Below are positions 37,072 to 45,462 of a DNA stretch of 64,000 nucleotides, piece by piece. The DNA is taken from positions 1 to 64,000 of the forward strand of contig CALKIW010000071.1 in the NCBI GenBank assembly GCA_937995875.1. The letters run 5' to 3'. The position numbers and the translations under genes are program-made. The notes beneath the pieces are model-generated. The model did no database searches, was not told the DNA's origin, and saw only the letters and a program-made list of their open reading frames with translations. This DNA comes from an uncultured Bacteroidales bacterium (GTDB taxonomy: Bacteria; Bacteroidota; Bacteroidia; Bacteroidales; Bacteroidaceae). Each line of letters starts with the position of its first letter. The stretch's first letter is position 1.

Positions 37072-37994
37072 AGCTTTTCAGCAATCCTTAGTTTTGCGCT
37101 GCGGCTTCTCGGGTTTCTTTCCTGTTCCTCGTCGCTCGGAACAATCACTTTGTTGTTGATGAGTTTAAAGGGACATTGTGGTCTGCCGTAAAAATCTTTT
37201 ATGATTCTGCCCTCAACATTGCCTGCCTTCATCATGTTTTTCACGATGCGGTCTTCGAGCGAATGATAGGTGATGATGCTTAGTCGTCCTCCGGGAGCCA
37301 GCAACTCTGTGGCTGCGACAAGCATTTCCTTGAGGGCCGACATCTCTTGGTTTACCTCTATCCGCAGGGCTTGAAACAGCTTGGCCATTTCTTTTTTCTC
37401 GCGTTCCCGCTTGAAAATCGGCTCTACGGCTTTGGCGAAGTCGCTTGTGGTGAGAATCTGCTTTTGGCTTCTTGCCTTCACCAGCTCGGAAGCGATGCGC
37501 CGTGATGCTTTCAACTCTCCGTAGAGATAGAAAACATCGGCCAACTGCTCTTCTTCGTAATTGTTCACAATGTCGGCGGCTGTCTGTCCGGCGCGCCTGT
37601 TCATGCGCATATCCAACGGCGCGTCAAAGCGGAAAGAGAATCCTCTCGTTTCGTCGTCGAAATGATGGCTCGACACGCCGAGATCGCCCAGAAGTCCGTC
37701 GATATGGTCCACCCCGTAATAGCGCATCCAATTCTTCAGATAACGGAAGTTGGAGCGCACAAAGGTGAACTGTTGTGCCTTGTCGGTGGAGGGGTGGAAA
37801 TTTTCCTCCGCGTCTGCGTCTTGGTCGAAGCTGTAGAGATGGGCACTGTTGTCGAGCCGGGCAAGTATTTCCTGAGAATGGCCACCGCCCCCGAATGTGA
37901 CGTCCACATAGATGCCACCGGGCTTGATGCGAAGTCCGTCCACACTTTCCTTCAGTAATACGGGAACATGGTATGTCTCTGCTTTTGTAACCAT
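37068..37994 (-). CDS. rsmH: 16S rRNA (cytosine(1402)-N(4))-methyltransferase
   Basis: Methylates N4 of C1402 in 16S rRNA. 308 residues starting MVTKAETYHVPVLLKESVDGL. SAM motif YVDVTFGGGGHSQEIL; other signatures LGDLGVSSHHFDDETRGFSFR, LDMRMN, FQALRIEVNQEMSAL and SYHSLEDRIVKNM. The 140-bp gap to mraZ has no gene. The stop overlaps the ftsL start. Confidence 0.97.
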   Translation of the reverse strand: MVTKAETYHVPVLLKESVDGLRIKPGGIYVDVTFGGGGHSQEILARLDNSAHLYSFDQDADAEENFHPSTDKAQQFTFVRSNFRYLKNWMRYYGVDHIDGLLGDLGVSSHHFDDETRGFSFRFDAPLDMRMNRRAGQTAADIVNNYEEEQLADVFYLYGELKASRRIASELVKARSQKQILTTSDFAKAVEPIFKREREKKEMAKLFQALRIEVNQEMSALKEMLVAATELLAPGGRLSIITYHSLEDRIVKNMMKAGNVEGRIIKDFYGRPQCPFKLINNKVIVPSDEEQERNPRSRSAKLRIAEKL

Positions 37995-38134
37995 TCTTGT
38001 TGTTGTCCTATGTTTTTCAAATTTTTAAACGGTTGGAAAAGGGCGGTTTGTTGTTGTCAGACTGGCTTCTCCGCTCTGCTTCCACGTCTCGTTGTTTTAT
38101 CTCGGATTTTTCTTGTTGCAGTCTCGGCAGTTGG

Positions 38135-38608
38135 TTATTCTTCGGTTGGAGAAGACGATGGGCGCGGTTGCATCAGCTTCTCTAAGGCTGCGCCAAAATC
38201 TTCCTTGTTCAGCAACGGCAGTTCCTCGGCGGGCTTGTTGGCCCAAATCTCGATGGTGTCGCCCATGCCGACGAAGCGAAGCGACTGGTCGATGTCGGCC
38301 GCCTGCAGAAAGTTCTTGGGAATGAGTATGCGCCCGCTGCCGTCTATGGCAATGCTCGTCACGCCACTCACAAAAGTGCGGTAAACCATCTGTTGGCGGC
38401 GATCCCACCGAGACAGGCGTGAGCGCATCTCGTCTATCAGCGCGTTCCAAACTGATTGCGGATAGATGACGAGCGTGTTTTCGAAGATGTCTTGGCGAAG
38501 CACAAGATCGGTTTCGCCGCACGCCATGAGCGACTTGCGAAATTGTGCGGGGAGAAAAGCTCTGCCCTTGGCGTCGATTTTTGCCTCTATATTGCCTAAA
38601 AAACGCAT
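38135..38608 (-). CDS. mraZ: Transcriptional regulator / division protein MraZ
   Basis: SpoVT-AbrB-type DNA-binding protein that in other bacteria binds the dcw promoter. ATG at 38608 gives 157 residues beginning MRFLGNIEAKIDAKGRAFLP, the conserved first swapped-hairpin domain; the second copy is VTSIAIDGSGRILIPKNFL. The upstream extension to 38680 is rejected because it would run over the -7 promoter box at 38638-38645. First gene of the dcw cluster, so it may autoregulate it (family knowledge). Confidence 0.95.
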   Translation of the reverse strand: MRFLGNIEAKIDAKGRAFLPAQFRKSLMACGETDLVLRQDIFENTLVIYPQSVWNALIDEMRSRLSRWDRRQQMVYRTFVSGVTSIAIDGSGRILIPKNFLQAADIDQSLRFVGMGDTIEIWANKPAEELPLLNKEDFGAALEKLMQPRPSSSPTEE

Positions 38609-38637
38609 ACGTACATCTTTATGGTAGAATTTGCCCT

Positions 38638-38645
38638 CAAAGTTA
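38638..38645 (-). promoter_or_regulatory. -7 box of the dcw operon promoter
   Basis: TAACTTTG on the minus strand, 30 bp before the mraZ start. No clear TTTG at -33. The next 50 bp upstream contain GTGGGG and GTGAGAAGTGGGGAA, resembling the repeated GTGGGN motif to which MraZ binds in other bacteria, so an MraZ operator around 38650-38690 is plausible. Confidence 0.55.
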
Positions 38646-38925
38646 CACAAAATTCCCCACTTCTCACCACTTTGCCCCACTAATTTTGCGATTTGGGCTT
38701 ATTTTGTGATATTTTCGGGTTTTGTGAGTGTGGTTTTATAGAATGAAGGCGCATTGGCAAAGTTGAATCGGAAGTTTCAGAATCATTTTTCATGGATGCA
38801 GAAGATGTAGATGGGGCAGGTTACGTGGGTTTTTACCGTTTGCCTTTAAGGGCTTTTGATGTAGTGAAAATGTTTGTAAAAATAATGACAAAAGGCTTCA
38901 AATGCTTCCAATATTCCAAACAAGA

Positions 38926-39180
38926 AAAAGCTTTTCTCCAAAATCGAGAAATTTGACGGGTTTTCTGTAACTTTCTGATTGTGTCTACATTATAGAAATC
39001 TTTGGTTTTTAAACGAAAAATAATTTTCCAAAGGCGTTGCCGTTAGGGCTTAACCGTCGTGTGTTTACAGCTTTTCCGCACTGCCTGTAGCGTCGATACG
39101 CAAGGCCGTTAAGGTTTAACCGTCACGCGGTTGGGCCCGAATCTCGGTCAAACGTTGTGCGATTGGGTGCGGCTTTGATT
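38926..39180 (+). repeat. Decayed copy of the ~381-bp intergenic element, copy 2
   Basis: Aligns in the same orientation with the other copies: GCTTTTCTCCAAAATCGAGAA matches GCTTTCGTCCGAAATTCGCTA, and ACGGGTTTTCTG...TTTCTGAT matches the next block. The middle is diverged. 22-bp phasing persists with units at 39045, 39067, 39089, 39111 and 39133. Two are clear (AGGGCTTAACCGTCGTG and AAGGTTTAACCGTCACGCGG), the others weak. The remaining DNA of 38681-39480 shows no gene. Confidence 0.6.
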
Positions 39181-39480
39181 CTTTATTTACAAAACATGGA
39201 CTTTTGATTGCTGGAAGGGACAGGTGAGAAAGGTGTTTTTTTATGATTTTTATTTGACAGGTAAAGAATATCCCGGCTCTGCGATTAGGACGAAAATCAT
39301 CGTTGGCAGAAGAAAAGATAGGGGCGGATTATCCGTGAGGCGGTGAGGGGTGGGGAGCAGGTGGTGCCGGCGCAGAACAGAGCAGAAGGTTAGGGGCTAC
39401 GTTTATTGACTTTTCGACCTTATTTAAGATAAATTTAAAAGTTTTTCGCACGAAATAGGAAGATTTAGAAAAAGATGTGT

Positions 39481-39488
39481 TATTTTTG
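39481..39488 (+). promoter_or_regulatory. -7 box upstream of the glsA-like gene
   Basis: TATTTTTG, 24 bp before the ATG at 39513, fits TAnnTTTG. It argues against the upstream GTG (39477) and for a start at 39513. No clear -33 TTTG. Confidence 0.5.
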
Positions 39489-39512
39489 CACATGCACAGT
39501 ATATTGCGAACA

Positions 39513-40367
39513 ATGAGTGGATGCATAGAAAAGACGATCGATGTTGAACAAGTATTAAAGAGTAAGTTGGGCAGCAAAACGAAGTATGTGCCTCGTTTTG
39601 TTGTCGGATGGCTGAAACGCTTGATTCACGAAGACGAAGTAAACAGATTCTTGTGGGAAAGTCGAGACAAGCAGGGTACTGAATGGCTCGAAGCATGTGT
39701 GAGGTATCTTGATATGCACGTCACGATAGAAGGAAAGGAGAATCTGCCCGACAAGAACGACGGCAAACTCTATACGTTTGTGTCAAACCATCCGTTGGGA
39801 GGGCAGGACGGAGTTTGTCTGGGTGCCATTATCGGCAGACATTATGACGGCAAATTCCGCTATCTTGTTAACGATTTGTTGATGTTTCTGCCAGGTCTCA
39901 AGCCGGTGAGCATCGGGATTAACAAGACAGGAAGACAGGGACGCGATTTCCCGAAGATGGTGGAGGCCGGCTTCAAGAGCGACAACCATATGTTGATGTT
40001 CCCTGCCGGATTGAACTCCCGTAACATCGGTGGGGTTATTCGTGATTTACCATGGAAGAAAACTTTTATCACTAAAAGTGTGGAGTATCAGCGCGACGTG
40101 GTGCCCATCTATTTCAGCGGTCGCAACTCCAAACGTTTTTATCGATTGGCTAATTTGCAGAAAAAATTGGGATTGAAGGTGAATATTGCCATGCTGTTCC
40201 TGGTCGATGAAATGTATAAAAACGTTCATAAGAATTTTCGTGTTGTCATTGGTAAGCCTATTCCCTGGCAAACGTTTGATCAAAGTAAAAGTGCGGTGGA
40301 ATGGGCACAATATGTACAAGACAGGGTTTACGAACAAGCGGGCCCGGCCGGCTTGCGTGCTGAGTAA
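39513..40367 (+). CDS. glsA: Glycerolipid-type O-acyltransferase, GlsA-like
   Basis: PlsC-superfamily acyltransferase, 284 residues from the chosen ATG (MSGCIEKTIDVEQVL). Active-site motif FVSNHPLGGQDG is an NHx5D-type variant of HX4D; MLMFPAGLNSRN is the phosphate-binding-motif equivalent; RDVVPIYFSGRNSKRFYRLA follows. The next gene, 12 bp downstream, is an OlsB-type N-acyltransferase. This pairing matches glsA/glsB of Bacteroides, which make N-acyl then O-acyl glycine (and serine-containing) lipids of the membrane. Acting on the glycine-lipid secondary hydroxyl is therefore likely (inference from family and context). Start may instead be ATG 39492. Confidence 0.75.
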   Translation: MSGCIEKTIDVEQVLKSKLGSKTKYVPRFVVGWLKRLIHEDEVNRFLWESRDKQGTEWLEACVRYLDMHVTIEGKENLPDKNDGKLYTFVSNHPLGGQDGVCLGAIIGRHYDGKFRYLVNDLLMFLPGLKPVSIGINKTGRQGRDFPKMVEAGFKSDNHMLMFPAGLNSRNIGGVIRDLPWKKTFITKSVEYQRDVVPIYFSGRNSKRFYRLANLQKKLGLKVNIAMLFLVDEMYKNVHKNFRVVIGKPIPWQTFDQSKSAVEWAQYVQDRVYEQAGPAGLRAE

Positions 40368-40379
40368 TTCCAACCAACA

Positions 40380-41366
40380 ATGATTATGGAAGAAGAAATT
40401 ATCAAACCAATTAGCAAGGACTTGTTGAAGAGCGAACTGACGTCGGAACGACTGCTTCGCACGACCAACAAGAGCCATAACGATATATACATCATCACGG
40501 CGGCGAATGCTCCTCATGTGATGCAGGAAATCGGACGCCTGCGTGAAATTGCTTTCCGCACGTCGGGTGGCGGAACGGGAAAATCGGTGGATATCGACGA
40601 GTTTGACACGATGGAAAACGGTTGCAAGCAACTCGTCGTGTGGAATCCTGAGGCAGAGGAGATTATTGGCGGTTACCGCTATCTGTTTGGCGATAATTGG
40701 CAGTTGAACGACGAGGGGCAGCCCAAATTGGCCATGAATCACATGTTCAACTTTTCTGATAAGTTCATGAAGGAGTATGCGCCGTACACGGTGGAGTTGG
40801 GGCGATCGTTCGTGTCGTTGGAATATCAGAATGTCAGAAGGAACTCGAAGTCTATCTTTGCTCTGGACAATCTGTGGGACGGCTTGGGTGCGCTGACGGT
40901 CATTAATCCCAAATGCAAGTACTTTTTGGGGAAAATGACGATGTATCCGTCGTTCGTGCGTCGTGGCAGAGACATGATACTGTATTTTCTCAATAAGCAT
41001 TTTGGCGATATGGAGCAGCTTGTTGTGCCGATAAATTCGCAGAAAATAGAGACTCCGCAAGAGGAGTTGGAACGCATATTCTGCGAGGAAGATTTCAGGA
41101 AAGATTATCGGATTTTGAATCGCGAGGTGCGCCAGTTAGGTTTCAACATTCCTCCTTTGGTTAATGCCTATATGAATTTGAGCCCTACCATGAAATTCTT
41201 TGGTACGGCCATCAACTATGAATTTGGCGATGTTGAGGAAAGTGGCATACTGATTGCCATGGACGAGATATTCGAAGAAAAACGCATCCGCCATATCAAC
41301 AGCTTTGTCAAGGAGCATCCTGAGGCACTCAAAATACCGGGAAAATCGAATAATGTAATATTTTAA
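40380..41366 (+). CDS. glsB: GNAT-fold N-acyltransferase, GlsB-like
   Basis: A 328-residue protein of the OlsB/GlsB (hemolysin-like acyltransferase) type: IGRLREIAFRTSGGGTGKSVDIDEFD, QLVVWNPEAEEIIGGYRYLFG, YTVELGRSFVSLEYQ. It is expected to transfer a 3-hydroxy fatty acyl group from acyl-ACP to the amino group of glycine, the first step in glycine-lipid synthesis. Starts at ATG 40380 or 40386. Operon with the O-acyltransferase and a strong hairpin terminator downstream. Confidence 0.78.
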   Translation: MIMEEEIIKPISKDLLKSELTSERLLRTTNKSHNDIYIITAANAPHVMQEIGRLREIAFRTSGGGTGKSVDIDEFDTMENGCKQLVVWNPEAEEIIGGYRYLFGDNWQLNDEGQPKLAMNHMFNFSDKFMKEYAPYTVELGRSFVSLEYQNVRRNSKSIFALDNLWDGLGALTVINPKCKYFLGKMTMYPSFVRRGRDMILYFLNKHFGDMEQLVVPINSQKIETPQEELERIFCEEDFRKDYRILNREVRQLGFNIPPLVNAYMNLSPTMKFFGTAINYEFGDVEESGILIAMDEIFEEKRIRHINSFVKEHPEALKIPGKSNNVIF

Positions 41367-41423
41367 CCGCTCCCATTTCCCATTGAAGGAGGAGTGACGG
41401 TATGGAGGAGTGACGAGAACAAC

Positions 41424-41466
41424 AAATCCCTTTCATGAGCATGATGCCATGAAAGGGATTTATTTG
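41424..41466. terminator. Bidirectional terminator between glsB-like gene and dgt
   Basis: Perfect 14-bp inverted repeat AAATCCCTTTCATG (41424-41437) / CATGAAAGGGATTT (41448-41461) with a 10-nt loop and U-rich flanks on both strands (TATTTG to the right, GTTGTT on the minus side). The genes converge here. Confidence 0.85.
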
Positions 41467-41566
41467 TTAGGGTAATTGCAGTCTGTTTTCTTGTTCCGTC
41501 GCCCGGATGGTTGCCGTTTGCTTCGCCGGAAGGAGTTGTAAAGGTTTGGGGCAAAGTGGTGCAGAC

Positions 41567-42904
41567 TTATATTATCGGCAGCGATATACCGTTAATCTTT
41601 TGGTAAATATCGAGAGCATAAACGTCTGTCATGCCACTGATATAGTCGAGTACAGCCATGATGCGGGTTTGCAGGTCATCGCTTCTGATTTCATATTGGC
41701 TGCTGAATCGGTCGATGAGCTGTTTGCTATGGAACTTTTCAGGGTAAACGGCCGCCTTGATGAGGCGTTGCATCAGGGTTTGCATAATCTTGTATCCGCT
41801 CAATTCCACATCCAACACGGGTTTGCTGCGGTAGATTTTCTTATAGGCAACCTCTGCGCAACGCTTGTAGGCCATACGCTGTGGATAGGCAATGTTTTCG
41901 ATGAGACTGCCCTGAAATGTGCCGTTCAGGATTTCTTCCTCGTGTTCCACAAAGGTCTTCACACATTCGTTTTCCAATATTCCAACGGCGCAGGCACGCA
42001 TATACACAATCTTTTCATTGACGTCGGTCACCCCCTCTTGATCCAGACGCTGGCGTATGGAGGTTTGGGTGGGCTGGTCGAAGAAGCCTAAAAGCAGGTC
42101 GGCGGTTTCTTCGTAGGAGAGAAGTCGAAGTTTGTGAGAGTCTTCAATGTCCATGATTTCATAGCAAATATCATCGGCAGCTTCCATCAAATACACTAAG
42201 GGATGGCGAGCATAACTAAGTGGCTCGCCCGGCTTTGAATTGTAAAAAATGCCCAATTCATCGGCAATTTTCTGATAAATGGGGGCTTCTGATGAGAAGA
42301 AACCGAACTTGCCGTGTTTCCCTGCCACGCTGCTGGCATAGGGATACTTCACGACGGAGGCCAGCGTGGTATAGGTCATGACGAAGCCACCACTTCTGCG
42401 GCCTGCGAAACGATGGGTCAGCAGGCGGAAGGCATTGGCATTTCCTTCAAAATGGGTGATGTCATTCCAAAATTCGGGAGACACTTTGTCTTTGAGGATA
42501 GAGCCTTCGTCTTCGGTGAAATAGGTTTGAATGGCTTTTTCTCCGGAGTGTCCAAACGGCGGGTTTCCCATGTCGTGGGCCAGTCCGGCGGTCTGTACGA
42601 TGGTACCGATTTCCTCGAAAAGGGTGCCTCTCAGTTCCGGATGTTTTTCGATAAGCAGTCTGGCCACGTCGTCGCCCAATGATTTGCCGAGCGAGGAAAC
42701 CTCCAGAGAGTGGGTGAGTCGGTTGTGCACAAAGATGCTTCCGGGCAAAGGGAAAACCTGTGTCTTGTTTTGTAACCGGCGGAAAGGGGCGGAATAGATG
42801 AGCCGATCGCCGTCGCGCTTGAATTCAGAGCGGTCGTCATGGCGCATAGGGTGGCGGTCTTCTTGTCCGAGCCGCTTGTTGGATATGAGTTGATTCCAGT
42901 TCAT
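41567..42904 (-). CDS. dgt: Deoxyguanosinetriphosphate triphosphohydrolase
   Basis: HD-domain dNTPase that hydrolyses dGTP (and often other dNTPs) to nucleoside and triphosphate. ATG at 42904 gives 445 residues (MNWNQLISNKRLG), preferred over an in-frame ATG 48 bp upstream. HD-type motifs: FVHNRLTHSLEVS, GLAHDMGNPPFGHSGE and MEAADDICYEIMDIED. Also RDGDRLIYSAPFRRLQNKTQVF. It lies next to the divergent dut gene, so the two nucleotide-pool genes are back to back. Confidence 0.93.
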   Translation of the reverse strand: MNWNQLISNKRLGQEDRHPMRHDDRSEFKRDGDRLIYSAPFRRLQNKTQVFPLPGSIFVHNRLTHSLEVSSLGKSLGDDVARLLIEKHPELRGTLFEEIGTIVQTAGLAHDMGNPPFGHSGEKAIQTYFTEDEGSILKDKVSPEFWNDITHFEGNANAFRLLTHRFAGRRSGGFVMTYTTLASVVKYPYASSVAGKHGKFGFFSSEAPIYQKIADELGIFYNSKPGEPLSYARHPLVYLMEAADDICYEIMDIEDSHKLRLLSYEETADLLLGFFDQPTQTSIRQRLDQEGVTDVNEKIVYMRACAVGILENECVKTFVEHEEEILNGTFQGSLIENIAYPQRMAYKRCAEVAYKKIYRSKPVLDVELSGYKIMQTLMQRLIKAAVYPEKFHSKQLIDRFSSQYEIRSDDLQTRIMAVLDYISGMTDVYALDIYQKINGISLPII

Positions 42905-43232
42905 TGAGATGATTTTTGTATGTTGTTTTTGGTCGGGAAGGACCGAATTCATCGGGCATCAAGGCAGGCAAGGACGAGCGTATGCCGTTCACAATGTTTG
43001 ATGGACAGCTGGTCTTCATGACCAGTTCTTGTTCGTATCGGTGCCCAATATGTTTTGTCATCATGGCCTTTGGCCTCATGCGATGGTAGCGTGTGCCGTT
43101 TGGGCTTTCCCTCCGGAGCCTTTCTATCCTCCATTCTTTCGTTACAAAGTTACCGCTTATTCTTCTATTTTCTTTCTTTTTAATAATTAAAATGTAATAA
43201 TGTGGTCAGAATTGATTAAATTTGCATTCTAT
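42905..43232. other. dgt-dut divergent region
   Basis: A 328-bp region between divergent dgt and dut. TAACTTTG on the minus strand (43145-43152) fits a dgt promoter with a leader of about 230 nt. TAAATTTG (43217-43224, plus) is the dut -7 box, only 8 bp before the dut ATG. A 61-codon frame on the minus strand (42949-43134) lies in the leader but resembles no family and is not called. Confidence 0.5.
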
Positions 43233-43670
43233 ATGGTAAAGATAAAAGTATTGAACAACGGGCATCAGCCGCTTCCGGCGTATGCCACTGTGCAAAGCGC
43301 GGGAATGGACCTGCGGGCTAATCTTGACGAGTCGATAGTTTTGAAACCGATGGAACGGCGTCTGATACCAACGGGGTTGCATATCGCCTTGCCTGAGGGT
43401 TACGAGGCGCAGGTGCGTCCAAGAAGCGGACTGGCGTTGAAACACGGCATTACGGTGCTCAACACTCCGGGTACAGTGGATGCCGATTATCGGGGAGAAA
43501 TCATGGTGTTGCTTGTGAATTTTTCGCAGAAAGAGTTTGTCATCAACGATGGCGAGCGCATTGCGCAGATGGTGATAGCACGTTATGAACAGGCCGATAT
43601 GGTTGAGGTAGAGATGCTCGATGAGACGGAAAGAGGCACCGGAGGATATGGCCATACGGGCGTGAAATAG
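43233..43670 (+). CDS. dut: dUTP diphosphatase (trimeric)
   Basis: Hydrolyses dUTP to dUMP and PPi. ATG at 43233 gives 145 residues, standard length; an ATG 33 bp upstream would precede the -7 box and is rejected. All five motifs are visible: SAGMDLRA (1), RPRSGLALKHGI (2), LNTPGTVDADYRGEI (3), GERIAQMVI (4), RGTGGYGHTG (5, where SerThrGly is replaced by HisThrGly). First gene of a four-gene operon with the TPR gene 10 bp downstream. Confidence 0.96.
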   Translation: MVKIKVLNNGHQPLPAYATVQSAGMDLRANLDESIVLKPMERRLIPTGLHIALPEGYEAQVRPRSGLALKHGITVLNTPGTVDADYRGEIMVLLVNFSQKEFVINDGERIAQMVIARYEQADMVEVEMLDETERGTGGYGHTGVK

Positions 43671-43680
43671 GAATGAAAAG

Positions 43681-45462
43681 ATGAAAAAGCCACTGCGATA
43701 TTTGGTTTCCTTGCTCTGGGTCATGCTGCTTATAGGTGGTTTAGCGTGCCCTTCAATGGCTTGGGCCGGAAAGAAGAAAACTCCGGCGGCGGGAATGCCC
43801 GCAAAAGCCGGTGGAATGGACTATACCGACAGCCTGCGCTACAACTACTTCTTTTTAGAGGCAGTGCGCCAACAGAATGCCGGACATTACGCGGCGGCAT
43901 TCGACTTATTGAGCCGTTGCTTGGAAATCGACTCGTGTGCGGCAGAGGCCTACTATATGCAGGCACGTTATTTCTCGGAGCTTCGCAAGGACAGCCTGGC
44001 TCTGCGCTATTTGGAAACGGCAGCCTTGCTGAGACCCGATAATGACACCTATCAAGAGAAGGAGGCTCAATTCTATATCGGGACGGGCAACTTCAAAAAG
44101 GCCATCGAAACTTACGAGCGACTGTATGCTGTCCAACGGGACCGCAGTGATGTGGTGAACATCCTCGTACAACTCTACAAGCAGCAGAAGGATTATGACA
44201 AAATGCTCAATGCCATCGACCGTTTGGAGCAAATAGAAGGGGAAAGTGAGCAGTTCGCCTTGGCCAGAATGAGTGTGTATGAACTCAAAGGAGATGCGAA
44301 AAACGCATATAAGACACTGAAAGGCTTGGCCGACTCGCATCCCAATGACTTGAGTTTCAGTATAATGTTAGGCAACTGGTTGATGCACAACAAGAAGTCG
44401 AAGGAAGCCTACAAACTGTTTAGTCACGCTCTGGAAAGTGAGCCTGACAACACGTATGCACAGAGCTCGATATACGATTACTACCGTGCGGAGGGGCAGG
44501 AAGATAAGGCTAACGAGATGATGGAGCGCATTTTGCTGGGCAAGAACACGCTGCCGGACAACCGCATACAGTTTGTTCGACAGGCCATTCAGGAGAATGA
44601 TCAGCAGGGTGGTGATTCTGTGAAGATCATCAAACTGTTTGACCGTATGCGCGAAGCACTGCCGGAAGATGCTTCCATAGCCGAAATGAAAGTGGCATAC
44701 TATACGCTCAAGAAGATGCCGGAGGAAGAAATTAACCAAGCATTGGTCGATTTGCTGGCACTTGCACCCGATAATGGTGGGGCGCGCTTCCAGTTGATTC
44801 AGAACAAATGGGCTAAGCAGGATTGGAAAGAAGTAGCCGAACTGAGTGAGCCGGGAATGTTGTATAATCCCGATGAAATGGCATTTTATTACTTCACAGG
44901 CTTAGCACGCTATTATCAAAAAGACGATATTGGGGCACTTGACGCGTTCCAGCGGGGTACGGCAGAAATCAATGACAAGAGCGACCCTGCTATTGTGAGC
45001 GATTTTTACGCCATTATGGGAGAGATATATCACAATCAGGGAGAGAAGGAGAAGGCGTATGCAGCTTTCGACAGCTGTCTGCAATGGAAACCGGACCATA
45101 CCGTTACACTCAACAACTATGCTTATTTCCTCTCCATAGAAGGGGGAGACTTGAAGCGAGCAGAGGAGATGAGTGCTAAGGCGGTGAAGGCAGAGCCGAA
45201 GAATCCTACTTATCTCGATACGTATGCATGGATACTTTATTGTCAGGAACGTTATGCGGAGGCCAAGATTTATATTGACCAGACACTGAAATACAGCACA
45301 GACTCGACGCTCTCTGCAGATGTTTTGGAACACGCAGGAGATATTTACATCAAGACGGGAAACACCGATGAGGCTTTGAAAATGTGGCAGAGGGCCATTG
45401 ATGAGGGCGGAGACGCAGCTGTGTTGAACAAGAAGAAGAAACGCTATACCAAGAAAAGATGA
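43681..45462 (+). CDS. Exported tetratricopeptide repeat protein
   Basis: A 593-residue protein with a signal peptide (cleavage near SMAWAGKKK) and many TPR-like helical pairs throughout: HYAAAFDLLSRCLEIDSCAAEAYYMQARYF near the N-terminus, ...NFKKAIETYERLYAVQRDR, and the clear YLDTYAWILYCQERYAEAKIYID near residue 520. Periplasmic or outer-membrane-associated scaffold is likely; partner unknown. Its position between dut and the DUF4292/EnvC genes, with an ATGA overlap to the next gene, suggests an envelope function. Confidence 0.88.
   Translation: MKKPLRYLVSLLWVMLLIGGLACPSMAWAGKKKTPAAGMPAKAGGMDYTDSLRYNYFFLEAVRQQNAGHYAAAFDLLSRCLEIDSCAAEAYYMQARYFSELRKDSLALRYLETAALLRPDNDTYQEKEAQFYIGTGNFKKAIETYERLYAVQRDRSDVVNILVQLYKQQKDYDKMLNAIDRLEQIEGESEQFALARMSVYELKGDAKNAYKTLKGLADSHPNDLSFSIMLGNWLMHNKKSKEAYKLFSHALESEPDNTYAQSSIYDYYRAEGQEDKANEMMERILLGKNTLPDNRIQFVRQAIQENDQQGGDSVKIIKLFDRMREALPEDASIAEMKVAYYTLKKMPEEEINQALVDLLALAPDNGGARFQLIQNKWAKQDWKEVAELSEPGMLYNPDEMAFYYFTGLARYYQKDDIGALDAFQRGTAEINDKSDPAIVSDFYAIMGEIYHNQGEKEKAYAAFDSCLQWKPDHTVTLNNYAYFLSIEGGDLKRAEEMSAKAVKAEPKNPTYLDTYAWILYCQERYAEAKIYIDQTLKYSTDSTLSADVLEHAGDIYIKTGNTDEALKMWQRAIDEGGDAAVLNKKKKRYTKKR

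Noticed and set aside
42949..43134. 61-codon frame in the dgt leader
   Set aside because: It starts close to a -7 box, but composition is Lys/His/Arg-rich and resembles no family; left as unproven.
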